The position numbers and the translations under genes were made by a program. From Actinomycetes bacterium (GTDB lineage Bacteria > Actinomycetota > Thermoleophilia > BMS3ABIN01), in NCBI GenBank assembly GCA_021791195.1, contig JAJYXB010000004.1, forward strand, positions 62,001 to 126,000: 64,000 nt of DNA, written 5' to 3'. The notes below the pieces were generated by a model. That model did not search any database. It saw only the letters and a list, made by a program, of their open reading frames with translations, and was not told the DNA's origin. Positions 46,429 through 54,711 of the stretch are shown here, piece after piece. Within the stretch, counting starts at the first letter, position 1. Every line of letters begins with the position of its first letter.

Positions 46429-47886
46429 TCACACCCACGTCAGAAAATCTTTGACCATCCGCGCGAAATTTATTACATCGCCCGGCCTGCGGATCTTCTT
46501 CAGCGAGCTGAGCACGACGTGCGGCTGCAGGTAGAACTGCCGGTAGGCTTTCTCCCGCGCTGACATCACCTGCCTGGCGGTCAGCTGCGGCGTGGTGAGC
46601 ACGGAGAAATTCTGCTCGAAATACTTCCAGTCTGCGCCCTCCTCGATCCAGCCGTTGTCTACGCAGCGGTCGTAGAGACTCGAGCCGGGGAAGGCCACGG
46701 CGCAGTAGAACTGCACGTAGTCCAGCTTGAGGAACCTGGAGAAGTCGATCGTCGCCTGCATCGTCGCCTCCGTTTCGCCGGGGAAGCCGAGGATGCAGTG
46801 GCCGGTCACCTCCAGGCCGGTGTCATGCGCCATGCGCACGGCGCTGACCGCCTGCGTCAGCGTCGTCCCCTTGCGCACCGAATCGAGCACCTCCTGGCTT
46901 CCGGATTCGATGCCGTAGCCGATCATCCAGCAGCCGGCGTCCCTGATCGCTCTCAGCAGCTCCGGCGAGACAGTGTCCACGCGGCTGTTGCAGACCCAGC
47001 TGATGTCGAGGCCGCGGCGGCGGATCTCCTCGGCGGTCTCGATGGCATATTCCTGATCGTTGGTGAATGACTCCGACCAGATGAGGAAGTCGCGGATGCC
47101 GAACTGCTCGCCCGCCCACTGCATCTCGTCGACGATCCGCTTGGGCGAGCGCTGGCGCAGCCGGGCGCCGTAGTAGATCTTGTTGGCGCAGAAGGTGCAG
47201 CCGTAGGGACAGCCGCGGGCGCTGGCCACCAGCAGGAAGCGCTGGCCGGTGAACGGCAGCCGGTAGCCGCCGGTGTCGATCAGGTCCCAGGCCGGGAACG
47301 GCAGCTCGTCGAGGTCGGCGATGAACGGCCGCTTTTCGCCGGCGTGCAGGGCGCCCTCGGCGTCGCGCCAGGAGAGTCCCGCGACCGCGCCCAGGTCGCC
47401 GCCGTCGCGCAGCGCCAGGGCGGCGTCGCGGATGGTGTACTCCGGCTCGCCGCGCACGACCATATCAAGGTTGGCGTCCATGTCAAAACAGGATTCGGGC
47501 AGGGCGCTGGGATGGATGCCCATCGCCAGCGACCGCGCCGCCGGCGCCGCTTCGCGCACCAGCGAGGCCACGGCGATATCGCTCTCGATCGAGGGCGTGG
47601 CGGTGTTGATCACCACCAGCTGCGGCTGCCACCCGCGGATGATCGCCGCCAGACCGGCGCGGTCGACGTCCTCGACGCTGCAGTCGGCCAGTTTCACGTC
47701 CATCCCCTGCTCGCGCAGCACCGCGGCGGTAGTCGCCAGCGATACCGGCGCCCACACGGCCGTCCAGGCGCCGGTGCGCTGCATGCAGCGCCCTTCGCGC
47801 ACGACATTGACGCCGTCTACCGGCGGCGGGTTTAGAAACAGGACTCTCATCGGCTGGCTTTCGATCGCTGTAGACATATCGGGCAT
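46429..47886 (-). CDS. B12-binding-domain radical SAM protein (type B)
   Basis: 485 residues in the track; ATG 47850 (MRVLFLNPPP) would give the typical N-terminus, so the first 12 residues are uncertain. B12-type domain with LADCSVEDV (no DxHxxG), INTATPSIESD and MGIHPSALPES. Radical SAM motif GCPYGCTFC near residue 225, then IESGS and LGFPGE. Similar in layout to the next gene (47897), 10 bp away, with DELPFPAWDLID shared; the two may be duplicates. Unknown reaction. Confidence 0.87.
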   Translation of the reverse strand: MPDMSTAIESQPMRVLFLNPPPVDGVNVVREGRCMQRTGAWTAVWAPVSLATTAAVLREQGMDVKLADCSVEDVDRAGLAAIIRGWQPQLVVINTATPSIESDIAVASLVREAAPAARSLAMGIHPSALPESCFDMDANLDMVVRGEPEYTIRDAALALRDGGDLGAVAGLSWRDAEGALHAGEKRPFIADLDELPFPAWDLIDTGGYRLPFTGQRFLLVASARGCPYGCTFCANKIYYGARLRQRSPKRIVDEMQWAGEQFGIRDFLIWSESFTNDQEYAIETAEEIRRRGLDISWVCNSRVDTVSPELLRAIRDAGCWMIGYGIESGSQEVLDSVRKGTTLTQAVSAVRMAHDTGLEVTGHCILGFPGETEATMQATIDFSRFLKLDYVQFYCAVAFPGSSLYDRCVDNGWIEEGADWKYFEQNFSVLTTPQLTARQVMSAREKAYRQFYLQPHVVLSSLKKIRRPGDVINFARMVKDFLTWV

Positions 47887-47896
47887 ATTACCGGGT

Positions 47897-49270
47897 TTAT
47901 GTGCTGTAGTGGATCAAGGCCTTGAAGATTTCCTTCACCTGCCCCGGCCGCGCGTGCCTGGCCAGGTTCAGCAGCGGCCGCGGCCGCAGGTAGAAGCTGT
48001 AGACTGCCCGCCGCTGCCACTTGTTGAGCATGGCCGCATCCAGCTCGCCCAGCGGGAAAGGCGTGAAATAGTTGAAAGCGCTGTAGTCTATCTTCTGGCC
48101 GTTGCCGCGGTCGAGCACGTATTCCTGGAAGATGTCGGAGCCCGGCAGCGGCGCCAGCAGCGCGAAATTGGCGCGGTCCAGCGGCACCCGGCGGGCAAAA
48201 TCGATCGTCTCCCGGATCGTCGCCACCGTCTCTCCCGGCAGGCCGATGATGAAAAAGCCATGCGCCTCGATGCCGTGCCGCTTCACCATCTCGATCCCGG
48301 CCGCAACCCTGTCCAGATCCAGTTTCTTCTTGTTGCGATCCAGCACCGCCTGGCTGCCGGACTCGATGCCGAACGCCAGGCCGTAGCAGCCGGAGCGTTT
48401 CATCAGCCGCACCAGGTCCTCGCTGAGCGAGTCGATACGCACACCGTTGGGCGTGCACCAGACGATATCCAGCTGGCGGCGGATGATCTCCTCGCAGACG
48501 GCGGCGGCGTGGCTGGCCTTGAGCGTGAAGTTGTCGTCCTCGAAATGTATCTCTTTCACCTGGTATTCGCGCACCAGCAGCTCGATCTCGTCGACGACGT
48601 TGCCGGATGAGCGCGTCCGCCAGCCGCGCCCCCACAGCGTGGTCGAGGCGCAGAAGTTGCAGTCAAAGGGGCAGCCGCGGCTGGTCATCACCGGGGCCAC
48701 GGGGAATTTCTGGTGCAGCAGCTGATGCGGCAGGTCGGGGTAGGTGCGCGGATCGATCAAGTCCCAGGCCGGGAACGGCAGCGCGTCCAGGTCCTGGGGG
48801 AAAGCGGCCCGTTCCGAGCACGATACCTCTCCCCCCTCCTGGCGGCAGATGCTGGGCAGGCCGTCCAGGCCGGCGCCAGCGGCGACGCGGTCAACCAGGT
48901 CGGGGAACGCGGCCTCGGCCTCACCCACAACCCCGAGGCTGACGTCCAGGTCAGCGAGCGCGTCGCGGGGCATGGCGGTAATGTGCGGCCCGCCGGCCAC
49001 CAGCGGCACCCCGGGCAGCTCCCGCTTGATGGCGGCGATCAGCTCGCGCGCCGGCTCGTACGCAGTGCTGAGGATGCTGACGCCGACAAGCTCCGGCCTG
49101 AGCTCCCGCACGGCGCGGGCGCCGCTGGCGGCATCCTGACGCCGCTTTGCCAGATCGAGGATCGCCGGCTCGTGGCCGTGCTGCCTCAGGCTGGCCGCCA
49201 GGTAGCCCAGGCCGAGCGGCGGTGTGATCGTATGAGCCCTGGAGTTGGGGGCGGCGAGGACGACTCTCAT
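47897..49270 (-). CDS. B12-binding-domain radical SAM protein (type B)
   Basis: Start at ATG 49270 (MRVVLAAPN); the track's first 14 residues overlap the upstream gene. 457 residues. B12-type domain with ILDLAKRRQ (no DxHxxG), VSILSTAYE and AGGPHITAMP. Radical SAM motif GCPFDCNFC near residue 199; GIESGS; IIGLPGE. It shares the ALPFPAWDLIDPRTYP segment with the 46429 protein. Between a GT2 gene and another radical SAM gene in a four-gene operon headed by the phosphorylase-like gene. Confidence 0.87.
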   Translation of the reverse strand: MRVVLAAPNSRAHTITPPLGLGYLAASLRQHGHEPAILDLAKRRQDAASGARAVRELRPELVGVSILSTAYEPARELIAAIKRELPGVPLVAGGPHITAMPRDALADLDVSLGVVGEAEAAFPDLVDRVAAGAGLDGLPSICRQEGGEVSCSERAAFPQDLDALPFPAWDLIDPRTYPDLPHQLLHQKFPVAPVMTSRGCPFDCNFCASTTLWGRGWRTRSSGNVVDEIELLVREYQVKEIHFEDDNFTLKASHAAAVCEEIIRRQLDIVWCTPNGVRIDSLSEDLVRLMKRSGCYGLAFGIESGSQAVLDRNKKKLDLDRVAAGIEMVKRHGIEAHGFFIIGLPGETVATIRETIDFARRVPLDRANFALLAPLPGSDIFQEYVLDRGNGQKIDYSAFNYFTPFPLGELDAAMLNKWQRRAVYSFYLRPRPLLNLARHARPGQVKEIFKALIHYST

Positions 49271-49278
49271 GCCAGTTG

Positions 49279-49977
49279 CTACCGCAGCAGATTCCGGATC
49301 AGGCACCAGCAATACCTGTGCGCCACTTTCCAGACCACGATCTGCGAGTTTCCCTCCCGGCGGCGGTGCTCGTGAGTCGGCCGCTCGGCAACCCTGAAGC
49401 CATACTTGAGGAATTTCATGATCATTTCCTGCTCGATGGTGAAGATGTCCTCAGTCAGCCTGACCTGCCTGGCTGCCGGGATGGAAACGGCGCGGAACCC
49501 GTTCTGGGTGTCGGTCAGCTGCGCGCCCCAGCGGTAGTTGATTGCCAGGGTGATGATGGCGCTGCCGGTGCTGCGGACGAACTTGCCAAAGTCGCCGCCC
49601 AGCTCGTCGCTGCCCCCGGTCCAGCGCGAACCCACTACCATCTCGGCCTCACCGGCCAGCAGCGGCGCGACCAGAGCCGGGATATCGGCGGGATCGTGGG
49701 AACAGTCGGAGTCGATGAACACGAGCACCTCGCCGGTTGCCGCCGCGATCGCCGTGCGGATGCCGTCGCCCTTCCCCCGGCCGCCATCCAGGACCACCCG
49801 CACGCCGAGCGACTCGGCGATCTCACGGGTGCGGTCGGTGGAATGGCCGTCAACCACGAGCGTCTCGCTGGCATGCGGCATCACGGCCCGGATGACGTCC
49901 GCGATGGTACCCTCTTCGTTGCGCGCCATCACCGCTACGGATATATTGCCTGAAATCCTATTTTTTGTTGCTTCCAC
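49279..49977 (-). CDS. GT2-family glycosyltransferase (DPM1/polyprenyl-phosphate type)
   Basis: 232 residues from GTG 49977. GT-A motifs VAVMARNEEGTI, VVDGHSTDRT and VFIDSDCSHDP (metal DxD) with EMVVGSRWTGGSD and TDTQNGFRA, all typical of dolichol/polyprenyl-phosphate mannose synthase-like enzymes. No C-terminal membrane domain. A perfect inverted repeat GGAAAG-N4-CTTTCC (49980-49995) lies directly before the start codon where a ribosome site would be expected. Makes a polyprenyl-phosphate sugar donor, by family. Confidence 0.88.
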   Translation of the reverse strand: MEATKNRISGNISVAVMARNEEGTIADVIRAVMPHASETLVVDGHSTDRTREIAESLGVRVVLDGGRGKGDGIRTAIAAATGEVLVFIDSDCSHDPADIPALVAPLLAGEAEMVVGSRWTGGSDELGGDFGKFVRSTGSAIITLAINYRWGAQLTDTQNGFRAVSIPAARQVRLTEDIFTIEQEMIMKFLKYGFRVAERPTHEHRRREGNSQIVVWKVAHRYCWCLIRNLLR

Positions 49978-50050
49978 GCGGAAAGATCACTTTCCGAGAC
50001 AACATGATCCAGACCCGAGGCGGCGCGTTCACGCCTCTCCCTAAGCTCCC

Positions 50051-50776
50051 CTAAATATTGGGCGAACTGAGAAAGTTCGTAACCCCTTCGATGAACGCCG
50101 TGCGCTTTTTGGAATGCAGCACGTCCGAAGTTTCCCCGCGGACGGGGCTGTCGGTGACCAGCAGGCCCATCGTGGCTTTCATGCCCAGAAAATTCGTCAG
50201 CGCATACAGGCCCGAGGCCTCCAGCTCCACCCCGAGAAAGCCGGCCTGGTTCCAGGAGGCGATCAGCTCCTCGGTTTCACGGAAGATGGCGCCGGTGGTG
50301 ACAATGGGCCCGCGGTAAACCGGCAGGGCGCGGCGCCGGAAGTAACCGGCCATGCTGTCAGAAAGGGCGGCGTCCGCCTGGATCATCTGCCCCGGCTCGA
50401 AGCCGTAGTGAGGTGACAGGCAGTCGCCCGCTTGGGCGCCGTCGGCGATAACGATGTCGCCGCACTGGATCTCCTCCTGAAGGGCGCCGCAGGTGCCGAG
50501 CCCGATGATCGTATCGACGCGCGTCAGCGCCAGGCTGCGCACGACGCCCTCGAGGATGACAGTCCCGGGCGGAACACGCATGTAGCCGACGAAACGCTCG
50601 CCCAGGTAGCCGGTGTAGAGCGCGCCGAAATGCTGGTGGCGTTTCAGCAGCGGGCTGATGAAATCCTCGCCGAATCCCATCAGCACGATCCGCGGCCGGA
50701 AATCATGCGGGTCAGTGCCCTTAAACACCCAGCGCTCGGCGACGAAGCGGAGAAATTTTTCTTCCCAGGTAGTCAA
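50051..50776 (-). CDS. Nucleoside phosphorylase/nucleosidase family protein
   Basis: I start at TTG 50776 (TTWEEKFLRF): AGAAGGA sits 7 nt upstream; the track start is 20 codons earlier and would overlap the promoter of the divergent flippase. 241 residues. PNP_UDP_1 motifs: GLGTCGALQ, GDIVIADGA and VELEASGLYALTNFLG, ending with TDSPVRGE. Members cleave nucleosides with phosphate or water. In an island full of SAM-using enzymes it may remove 5'-deoxyadenosine, methylthioadenosine or S-adenosylhomocysteine; uridine or purine phosphorylase is equally compatible with sequence. First gene of the 46429-50776 operon. Confidence 0.8.
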   Translation of the reverse strand: MTTWEEKFLRFVAERWVFKGTDPHDFRPRIVLMGFGEDFISPLLKRHQHFGALYTGYLGERFVGYMRVPPGTVILEGVVRSLALTRVDTIIGLGTCGALQEEIQCGDIVIADGAQAGDCLSPHYGFEPGQMIQADAALSDSMAGYFRRRALPVYRGPIVTTGAIFRETEELIASWNQAGFLGVELEASGLYALTNFLGMKATMGLLVTDSPVRGETSDVLHSKKRTAFIEGVTNFLSSPNI

Positions 50777-50853
50777 TCGAATTTCCTTCTGGAACAATTT
50801 GCCGGGATCCGGCCCCACATGGCTGCAAGCTTTCAATCCACACCGATCGTCGA

Positions 50854-50870
50854 TATATTACCAGCAAATG
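50854..50870 (+). promoter_or_regulatory. -10 box consistent with a leaderless start
   Basis: TATATT lies 8 nt before ATG 50868 and no ribosome site precedes the ATG, so transcription would begin about at the start codon. A TTTCAA 17 nt upstream of the -10 is a weak -35. Confidence 0.4.
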
Positions 50871-52361
50871 TCTCAGCCACCTAGGGACAAGGCGGGAGCT
50901 CCCGCCGCCAAAAGCCGGGTCCCGCTCAACGCCGCTCTGTTGAGCTCCGCGCAGTTGGCCCGCACCATCATCGGTTTCCTCTTTTTCCTCGTACTCGCCC
51001 GCCGCCTGGGCCCGGACGTATACGGCAAGTACATGTTCGCCTTCTCCCTCTCGGAGATCTTTTCCATCGCCAGCGACGTCGGCCTGCACGAATACAGCAT
51101 CCGCGAGTTCTCCCGCCGGCCGGAGCTGCTCAACCAGCGCCTCGCCGGCATCCTGACGCTGAAGACGATCCTTGCCAGCACCTCGGCGGTGGTCATGATC
51201 CTGATCACACCACTGATGGGCAAGGACAGCTCCACTTCCATGGCCGTGGTCGCCTTTGCCCTGGCGCAGATCGGCTACTCCTGGTTCTATGCCGCCACAA
51301 TCGCGTATTCGGTCAAGCAGGATCTGCACATCCAGGCCTTCCTCTGGCTGCTGGAAAAGGTGCTGTTTGCCGCCGCCGGCATCACCGTGCTGCTGGCGGG
51401 CCACAGTTTCGTGCTGGTGGCGCTCAGCAACACCTTCGTCCAGTTCATCGGCGGCATCACGGCGGTCTGGATCGTCTGGCGCAAATACGGGCCGTTCCTC
51501 ATGTCAACCGACCGCGCGCAGTGGCAGAGCTATCTCAAGGCCGCCCTGCCCTTCGGCCTCATCGTCGGCTTCTACCTGGTATATTTCCGCATCGACAGCG
51601 TCATGATCTCGTTCTTCCGCGGCGACGTGGAAGTGGGCCTCTATGGCGCCGTCTACAACATCGTCTCGGCGCTAATGTTCCTGCCCTCGGGCCTGGTAGC
51701 CGCCCTGTTCCCCCACCTGGCCGGCACCTACCACTCCCCCACCGACATCGTCGACGACCCCTTCCAGCGGGCCTCGCGCTGGCTGCTGACGCTCTCGCTG
51801 CCGATGGCGGTGGGCGGCTGGCTGCTGGCCGATCCGCTGATACGGACGCTGCTGGGGAGCAGGTACGCCCCGGCGGCTACGGCGCTGGCGGTGCTGATCT
51901 GGACGGTGCCGGTGTGGTTCATCACTTTCCTGCAGGGCAACATCCTCACCATCATCGAGCGGCAGAAGACGGTCGCCCTGGTGGGATTGGTTAACATGAT
52001 TCTTAACTTTGCCATGAACCTGCTGGTGATCCCCGTCTTCGGCTTCACCGGCGCCGCCGTCACCACGCTGCTGACCGAGCTGGCGGGGCTGATCCAGATG
52101 TTCTATCTGCTGAGGAAGAACATCTCGCTGGCAGGCACCGCCGTCACGGCGCTCAAAGTGACGGCGCTGGCGGCGGCGATGGGCGTGCTGGTGATGCTGC
52201 TGCGGGGCCGGCTGAACGTGATGGTGGTGGTGGCGATCGCCGCCACGGCCTACGGTGCGGCCGTGCTGGCGCTGGGGATCATCCCCCTGCCGGAAGTGCT
52301 GGTACTGCTCGGGCGCCGGCGCACGCCGGGCGAGGATGAGATCGGCCCGGTGCGGCCCTAA
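50868..52361 (+). CDS. Wzx-type polysaccharide flippase
   Basis: The track ORF begins at 50658, but the part before ATG 50868 is antisense to the phosphorylase gene; the real protein starts MSQPPRDKAG and has 497 residues. About 14 helices; RRLGPDVYGKYMFAFSLSE and DVGLHEYSIREFSRRP near residues 45-85, and YFRIDSVMISFFRGDVEVGLYG near 240 are Wzx/MOP motifs. It is less like the two other flippases than they are to each other. A -10 box 8 nt before ATG suggests a leaderless message. Confidence 0.87.
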   Translation: MSQPPRDKAGAPAAKSRVPLNAALLSSAQLARTIIGFLFFLVLARRLGPDVYGKYMFAFSLSEIFSIASDVGLHEYSIREFSRRPELLNQRLAGILTLKTILASTSAVVMILITPLMGKDSSTSMAVVAFALAQIGYSWFYAATIAYSVKQDLHIQAFLWLLEKVLFAAAGITVLLAGHSFVLVALSNTFVQFIGGITAVWIVWRKYGPFLMSTDRAQWQSYLKAALPFGLIVGFYLVYFRIDSVMISFFRGDVEVGLYGAVYNIVSALMFLPSGLVAALFPHLAGTYHSPTDIVDDPFQRASRWLLTLSLPMAVGGWLLADPLIRTLLGSRYAPAATALAVLIWTVPVWFITFLQGNILTIIERQKTVALVGLVNMILNFAMNLLVIPVFGFTGAAVTTLLTELAGLIQMFYLLRKNISLAGTAVTALKVTALAAAMGVLVMLLRGRLNVMVVVAIAATAYGAAVLALGIIPLPEVLVLLGRRRTPGEDEIGPVRP

Positions 52362-52402
52362 GCGGGCCGAAGCGGGAAGGACCGCCGCCAGACCGGGCGT
52401 TC

Positions 52403-53500
52403 CTACCGGCGTTCAGCCATCCTGGCCTCAATGAACCCGCCGATCTCGCGCTGGAACCGCTCCTTGGAGAACTTCGCCGCATGGGCGCTGATCTTCGCGG
52501 AATCGAAATCATCGGCACTGAAGCGCTCAACCGCCGCGACCAGTGACGCCGCCGCCGGCTCTTCAAACAGCAGCCCGGTCTCCCCTTCCACCACGGTTTC
52601 CAGCAGGCCGCCGCGCCGCAGGCCGATCACCGGCCGCCCGGCCGCCATCATCTCCACCGGAACCATGCCGAAATCTTCCTCGCCAGGGAATATCAACGCC
52701 TGCGCCCGCGCCATCAACCGCGGCAGCTCCGCCTCGCTGGCATAACCCAGAAACTGGATGTTCGGCGCCGCCATCCGCTCCAGCCGCTCCCGCTCCGGCC
52801 CGTCGCCGGCGATCTTCAGCGGCAGCCCCAGACGGTTGAAAGCCTCCACCGCCAGCTCGACGCGCTTGTACGGCACCAGCCGCGATACCATGAGAAAGTA
52901 ATCCTGCAGCTCGCCCGCCGCTGCCGGCAGGAACCGGTCCACCTCGACCGGGGGATTTATCACCGTCGCCTCCCGCCGGTAGTACTTGGCGATCTTGGCG
53001 GCGACGTTGCCCGAGTTGGCGACGAAGTGATCGACGCGGTCGGCCGCCAGCCGGTCCCACATCCGCAGGTAGTGCAGCAGCACGTCATTGCCGGCCCTGA
53101 GCATCCTGCCGGCGTGACGGAAGCGCGGATCCAGGTTCGGCTCCCAGGCATACCTGAGCGGCGTATGGCAGTAACAGACGTGCAGCGTGCCGGCGCCGGT
53201 GAGGATCCCTTTGGCGCAGGCGGAGCTGGAAGAGATCACCAGGTCGTAGCCGGAGAAATCAAACGATTCGAACGCCAGCGGGAAAAGCGGGATGTAACGC
53301 TGGCTCACCTTGCGCAGGAAGGGCAGTTTCTGCACGAACGAGGTGCGCACGTCCCACTCGAGCATCTCCGGCGGCAGGTTGCGGCTGGACATGAACGTGG
53401 TATGGACCGGCGCGTCCGGGTACAGTTCCAGCAGCGCCGCCACGACCCGCTCGGAGCCGCCCAGGGTGGTCAGCCATTCATGCGCTATGGCAACTTTCAA
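52403..53500 (-). CDS. GT4-family glycosyltransferase
   Basis: 365 residues from TTG 53500 with GGGGAAAAGA directly upstream. GT-B fold: N-terminal HEWLTTLGGSERVV acceptor domain, then MVSRLVPYKRVELAVEAF and the donor-binding motif FPGEEDFGMVPVEMMA with the two glutamates. It resembles mannosyl- or rhamnosyltransferases of O-antigen clusters. Cytoplasmic, adding a sugar from a nucleotide donor to a lipid-linked acceptor. It converges on the flippase at 52361 (41 bp gap). Confidence 0.9.
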   Translation of the reverse strand: MKVAIAHEWLTTLGGSERVVAALLELYPDAPVHTTFMSSRNLPPEMLEWDVRTSFVQKLPFLRKVSQRYIPLFPLAFESFDFSGYDLVISSSSACAKGILTGAGTLHVCYCHTPLRYAWEPNLDPRFRHAGRMLRAGNDVLLHYLRMWDRLAADRVDHFVANSGNVAAKIAKYYRREATVINPPVEVDRFLPAAAGELQDYFLMVSRLVPYKRVELAVEAFNRLGLPLKIAGDGPERERLERMAAPNIQFLGYASEAELPRLMARAQALIFPGEEDFGMVPVEMMAAGRPVIGLRRGGLLETVVEGETGLLFEEPAAASLVAAVERFSADDFDSAKISAHAAKFSKERFQREIGGFIEARMAERR

Positions 53501-53601
53501 TCTTTTCCCCTTCCCGGCCGAAGAACATTATGGACGCGCTGGCGCCGCGCGCCTCCGCGCATCAGAGAGCCGAAACGGTGCGCACCGGCAGGAGGCCGTG
53601 T

Positions 53602-53630
53602 TTGTGAATCAACGCCTGAAAGCATATACT
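53602..53630 (+). promoter_or_regulatory. Promoter for the nucleotidyltransferase-like gene
   Basis: TTGTGA and TATACT with exactly 17 nt between them. The start site would be near 53637, leaving a leader of about 17 nt with no ribosome site before ATG 53654. Confidence 0.6.
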
Positions 53631-53653
53631 TTTTTAAGCTTGTAATCAGTATC

Positions 53654-54637
53654 ATGAATCCTTCTACAGAACCCGCACGCGAACCTTTAAAGCGACCGCT
53701 GCCAGCACCTGCAGACACCGGCCGCGCCTGGGATGAAGCCATCATCCAGTCACTTTGCTATTCGGATATTTTTGGCTTTCCCCTGACCCTGGACGAGATC
53801 GTCCGCTTTGCCCAGCAAACCATGATTACGCCCGAGCAGGTGGCCGAGCGGCTTGAGCATAACGCCGCGCTGCGCGAGATCGTCGGCCATGAAGGTGAAT
53901 TTTTTTTCCTCAAGGGGCGGGAGGGCAACTGCCAGCTGAGGCGCGACCGCGAAACCGAATCGAAGCGGCAGCTGGCCATCGCGCTCAGGCGGCTGATCCC
54001 GATGCAGGGGATCCCTTTCCTGAGGATGGCGGCAATCACCGGCGCGCTGGCGGCATTCAATTCGCCCGCCGGCGATGACATCGACCTGCTGATCATCACC
54101 TCGCGCGGCCGCATCTGGACGACATATTTGTTTTTGCGGTTCTGGCGCCGGTTCGGGCATAATCCGGACATTTGCTTCAATGTCTTCCTCACGGAGGGCG
54201 ACCTGGTGTTCCGTAACGAGAACCTGTTCTTCGCCCGCGAGATCCTCGGCTCGCTTCCAGTCTTCAACAAGGGGACCTTCGAGGACTTCGTGGAAGCCAA
54301 CCGCTGGATCTTCCAGATCTTCCCTTCATGGTCGCCCGACCCGGAGCGGCAGCGTTACCGGCTTGAAGCCAGCCCGCGCTGGCAGCGACGGCAAAAACGG
54401 CTGGAGCGGCTGCTGACGGGGCCGCTGGGCGACCTGCTGGAATTCGCAGCCCGCAAGGTGCAGTCGCGCATCCTCATCAACGCGGCTCCCGATGCGGCGA
54501 TGGGCGCACGCCGCAACCGCATCAAGCTGCACAAGCATGATAACCGCTCGCCGATTCTGGACAAGTACGAGCAGCGCTGCCAGGAACGGATCGCGCGCTA
54601 CCGCGAGCTCGCCGGCCCGGATATCAAGGCCATCTGA
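53654..54637 (+). CDS. Nucleotidyltransferase-fold protein of unknown function
   Basis: The track ORF starts at 53027 inside the antisense of the GT4 gene; ATG 53654 is the plausible start, just after a good promoter. 327 residues. Residues about 30-95 look like a winged helix (CYSDIFGFPLTLDEIVRF). Around residue 135 GDDIDLLIITSRGRIW resembles the G-D/S-D-x-D/E core of minimal nucleotidyltransferases. The C-terminal 120 residues are basic with HKHDNRSPILDKYEQRC. Similar proteins occur in polysaccharide clusters, but no function is established that I can name. Confidence 0.7.
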   Translation: MNPSTEPAREPLKRPLPAPADTGRAWDEAIIQSLCYSDIFGFPLTLDEIVRFAQQTMITPEQVAERLEHNAALREIVGHEGEFFFLKGREGNCQLRRDRETESKRQLAIALRRLIPMQGIPFLRMAAITGALAAFNSPAGDDIDLLIITSRGRIWTTYLFLRFWRRFGHNPDICFNVFLTEGDLVFRNENLFFAREILGSLPVFNKGTFEDFVEANRWIFQIFPSWSPDPERQRYRLEASPRWQRRQKRLERLLTGPLGDLLEFAARKVQSRILINAAPDAAMGARRNRIKLHKHDNRSPILDKYEQRCQERIARYRELAGPDIKAI

Positions 54638-54659
54638 CCGGCGCCACCCCTGGCTGGCT

Positions 54660-54677
54660 GCCTGGCGGACGCCAGGC
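54660..54677. terminator. Hairpin between convergent genes
   Basis: GCCTGGC-GGAC-GCCAGGC is a perfect 7-bp stem with a tetraloop in the 74-bp gap between two convergent genes. No T-tract follows on either strand, so it may be only a weak bidirectional terminator. Confidence 0.35.
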
Positions 54678-54711
54678 CAGTCGTTCTGCGACCCTGTTGC
54701 CCCTCCGGGCT

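Noticed and set aside
53027-53653. 5' extension of the nucleotidyltransferase-like ORF
   Set aside because: It is antisense to the GT4 gene and upstream of a good promoter; the sequence lacks any domain.
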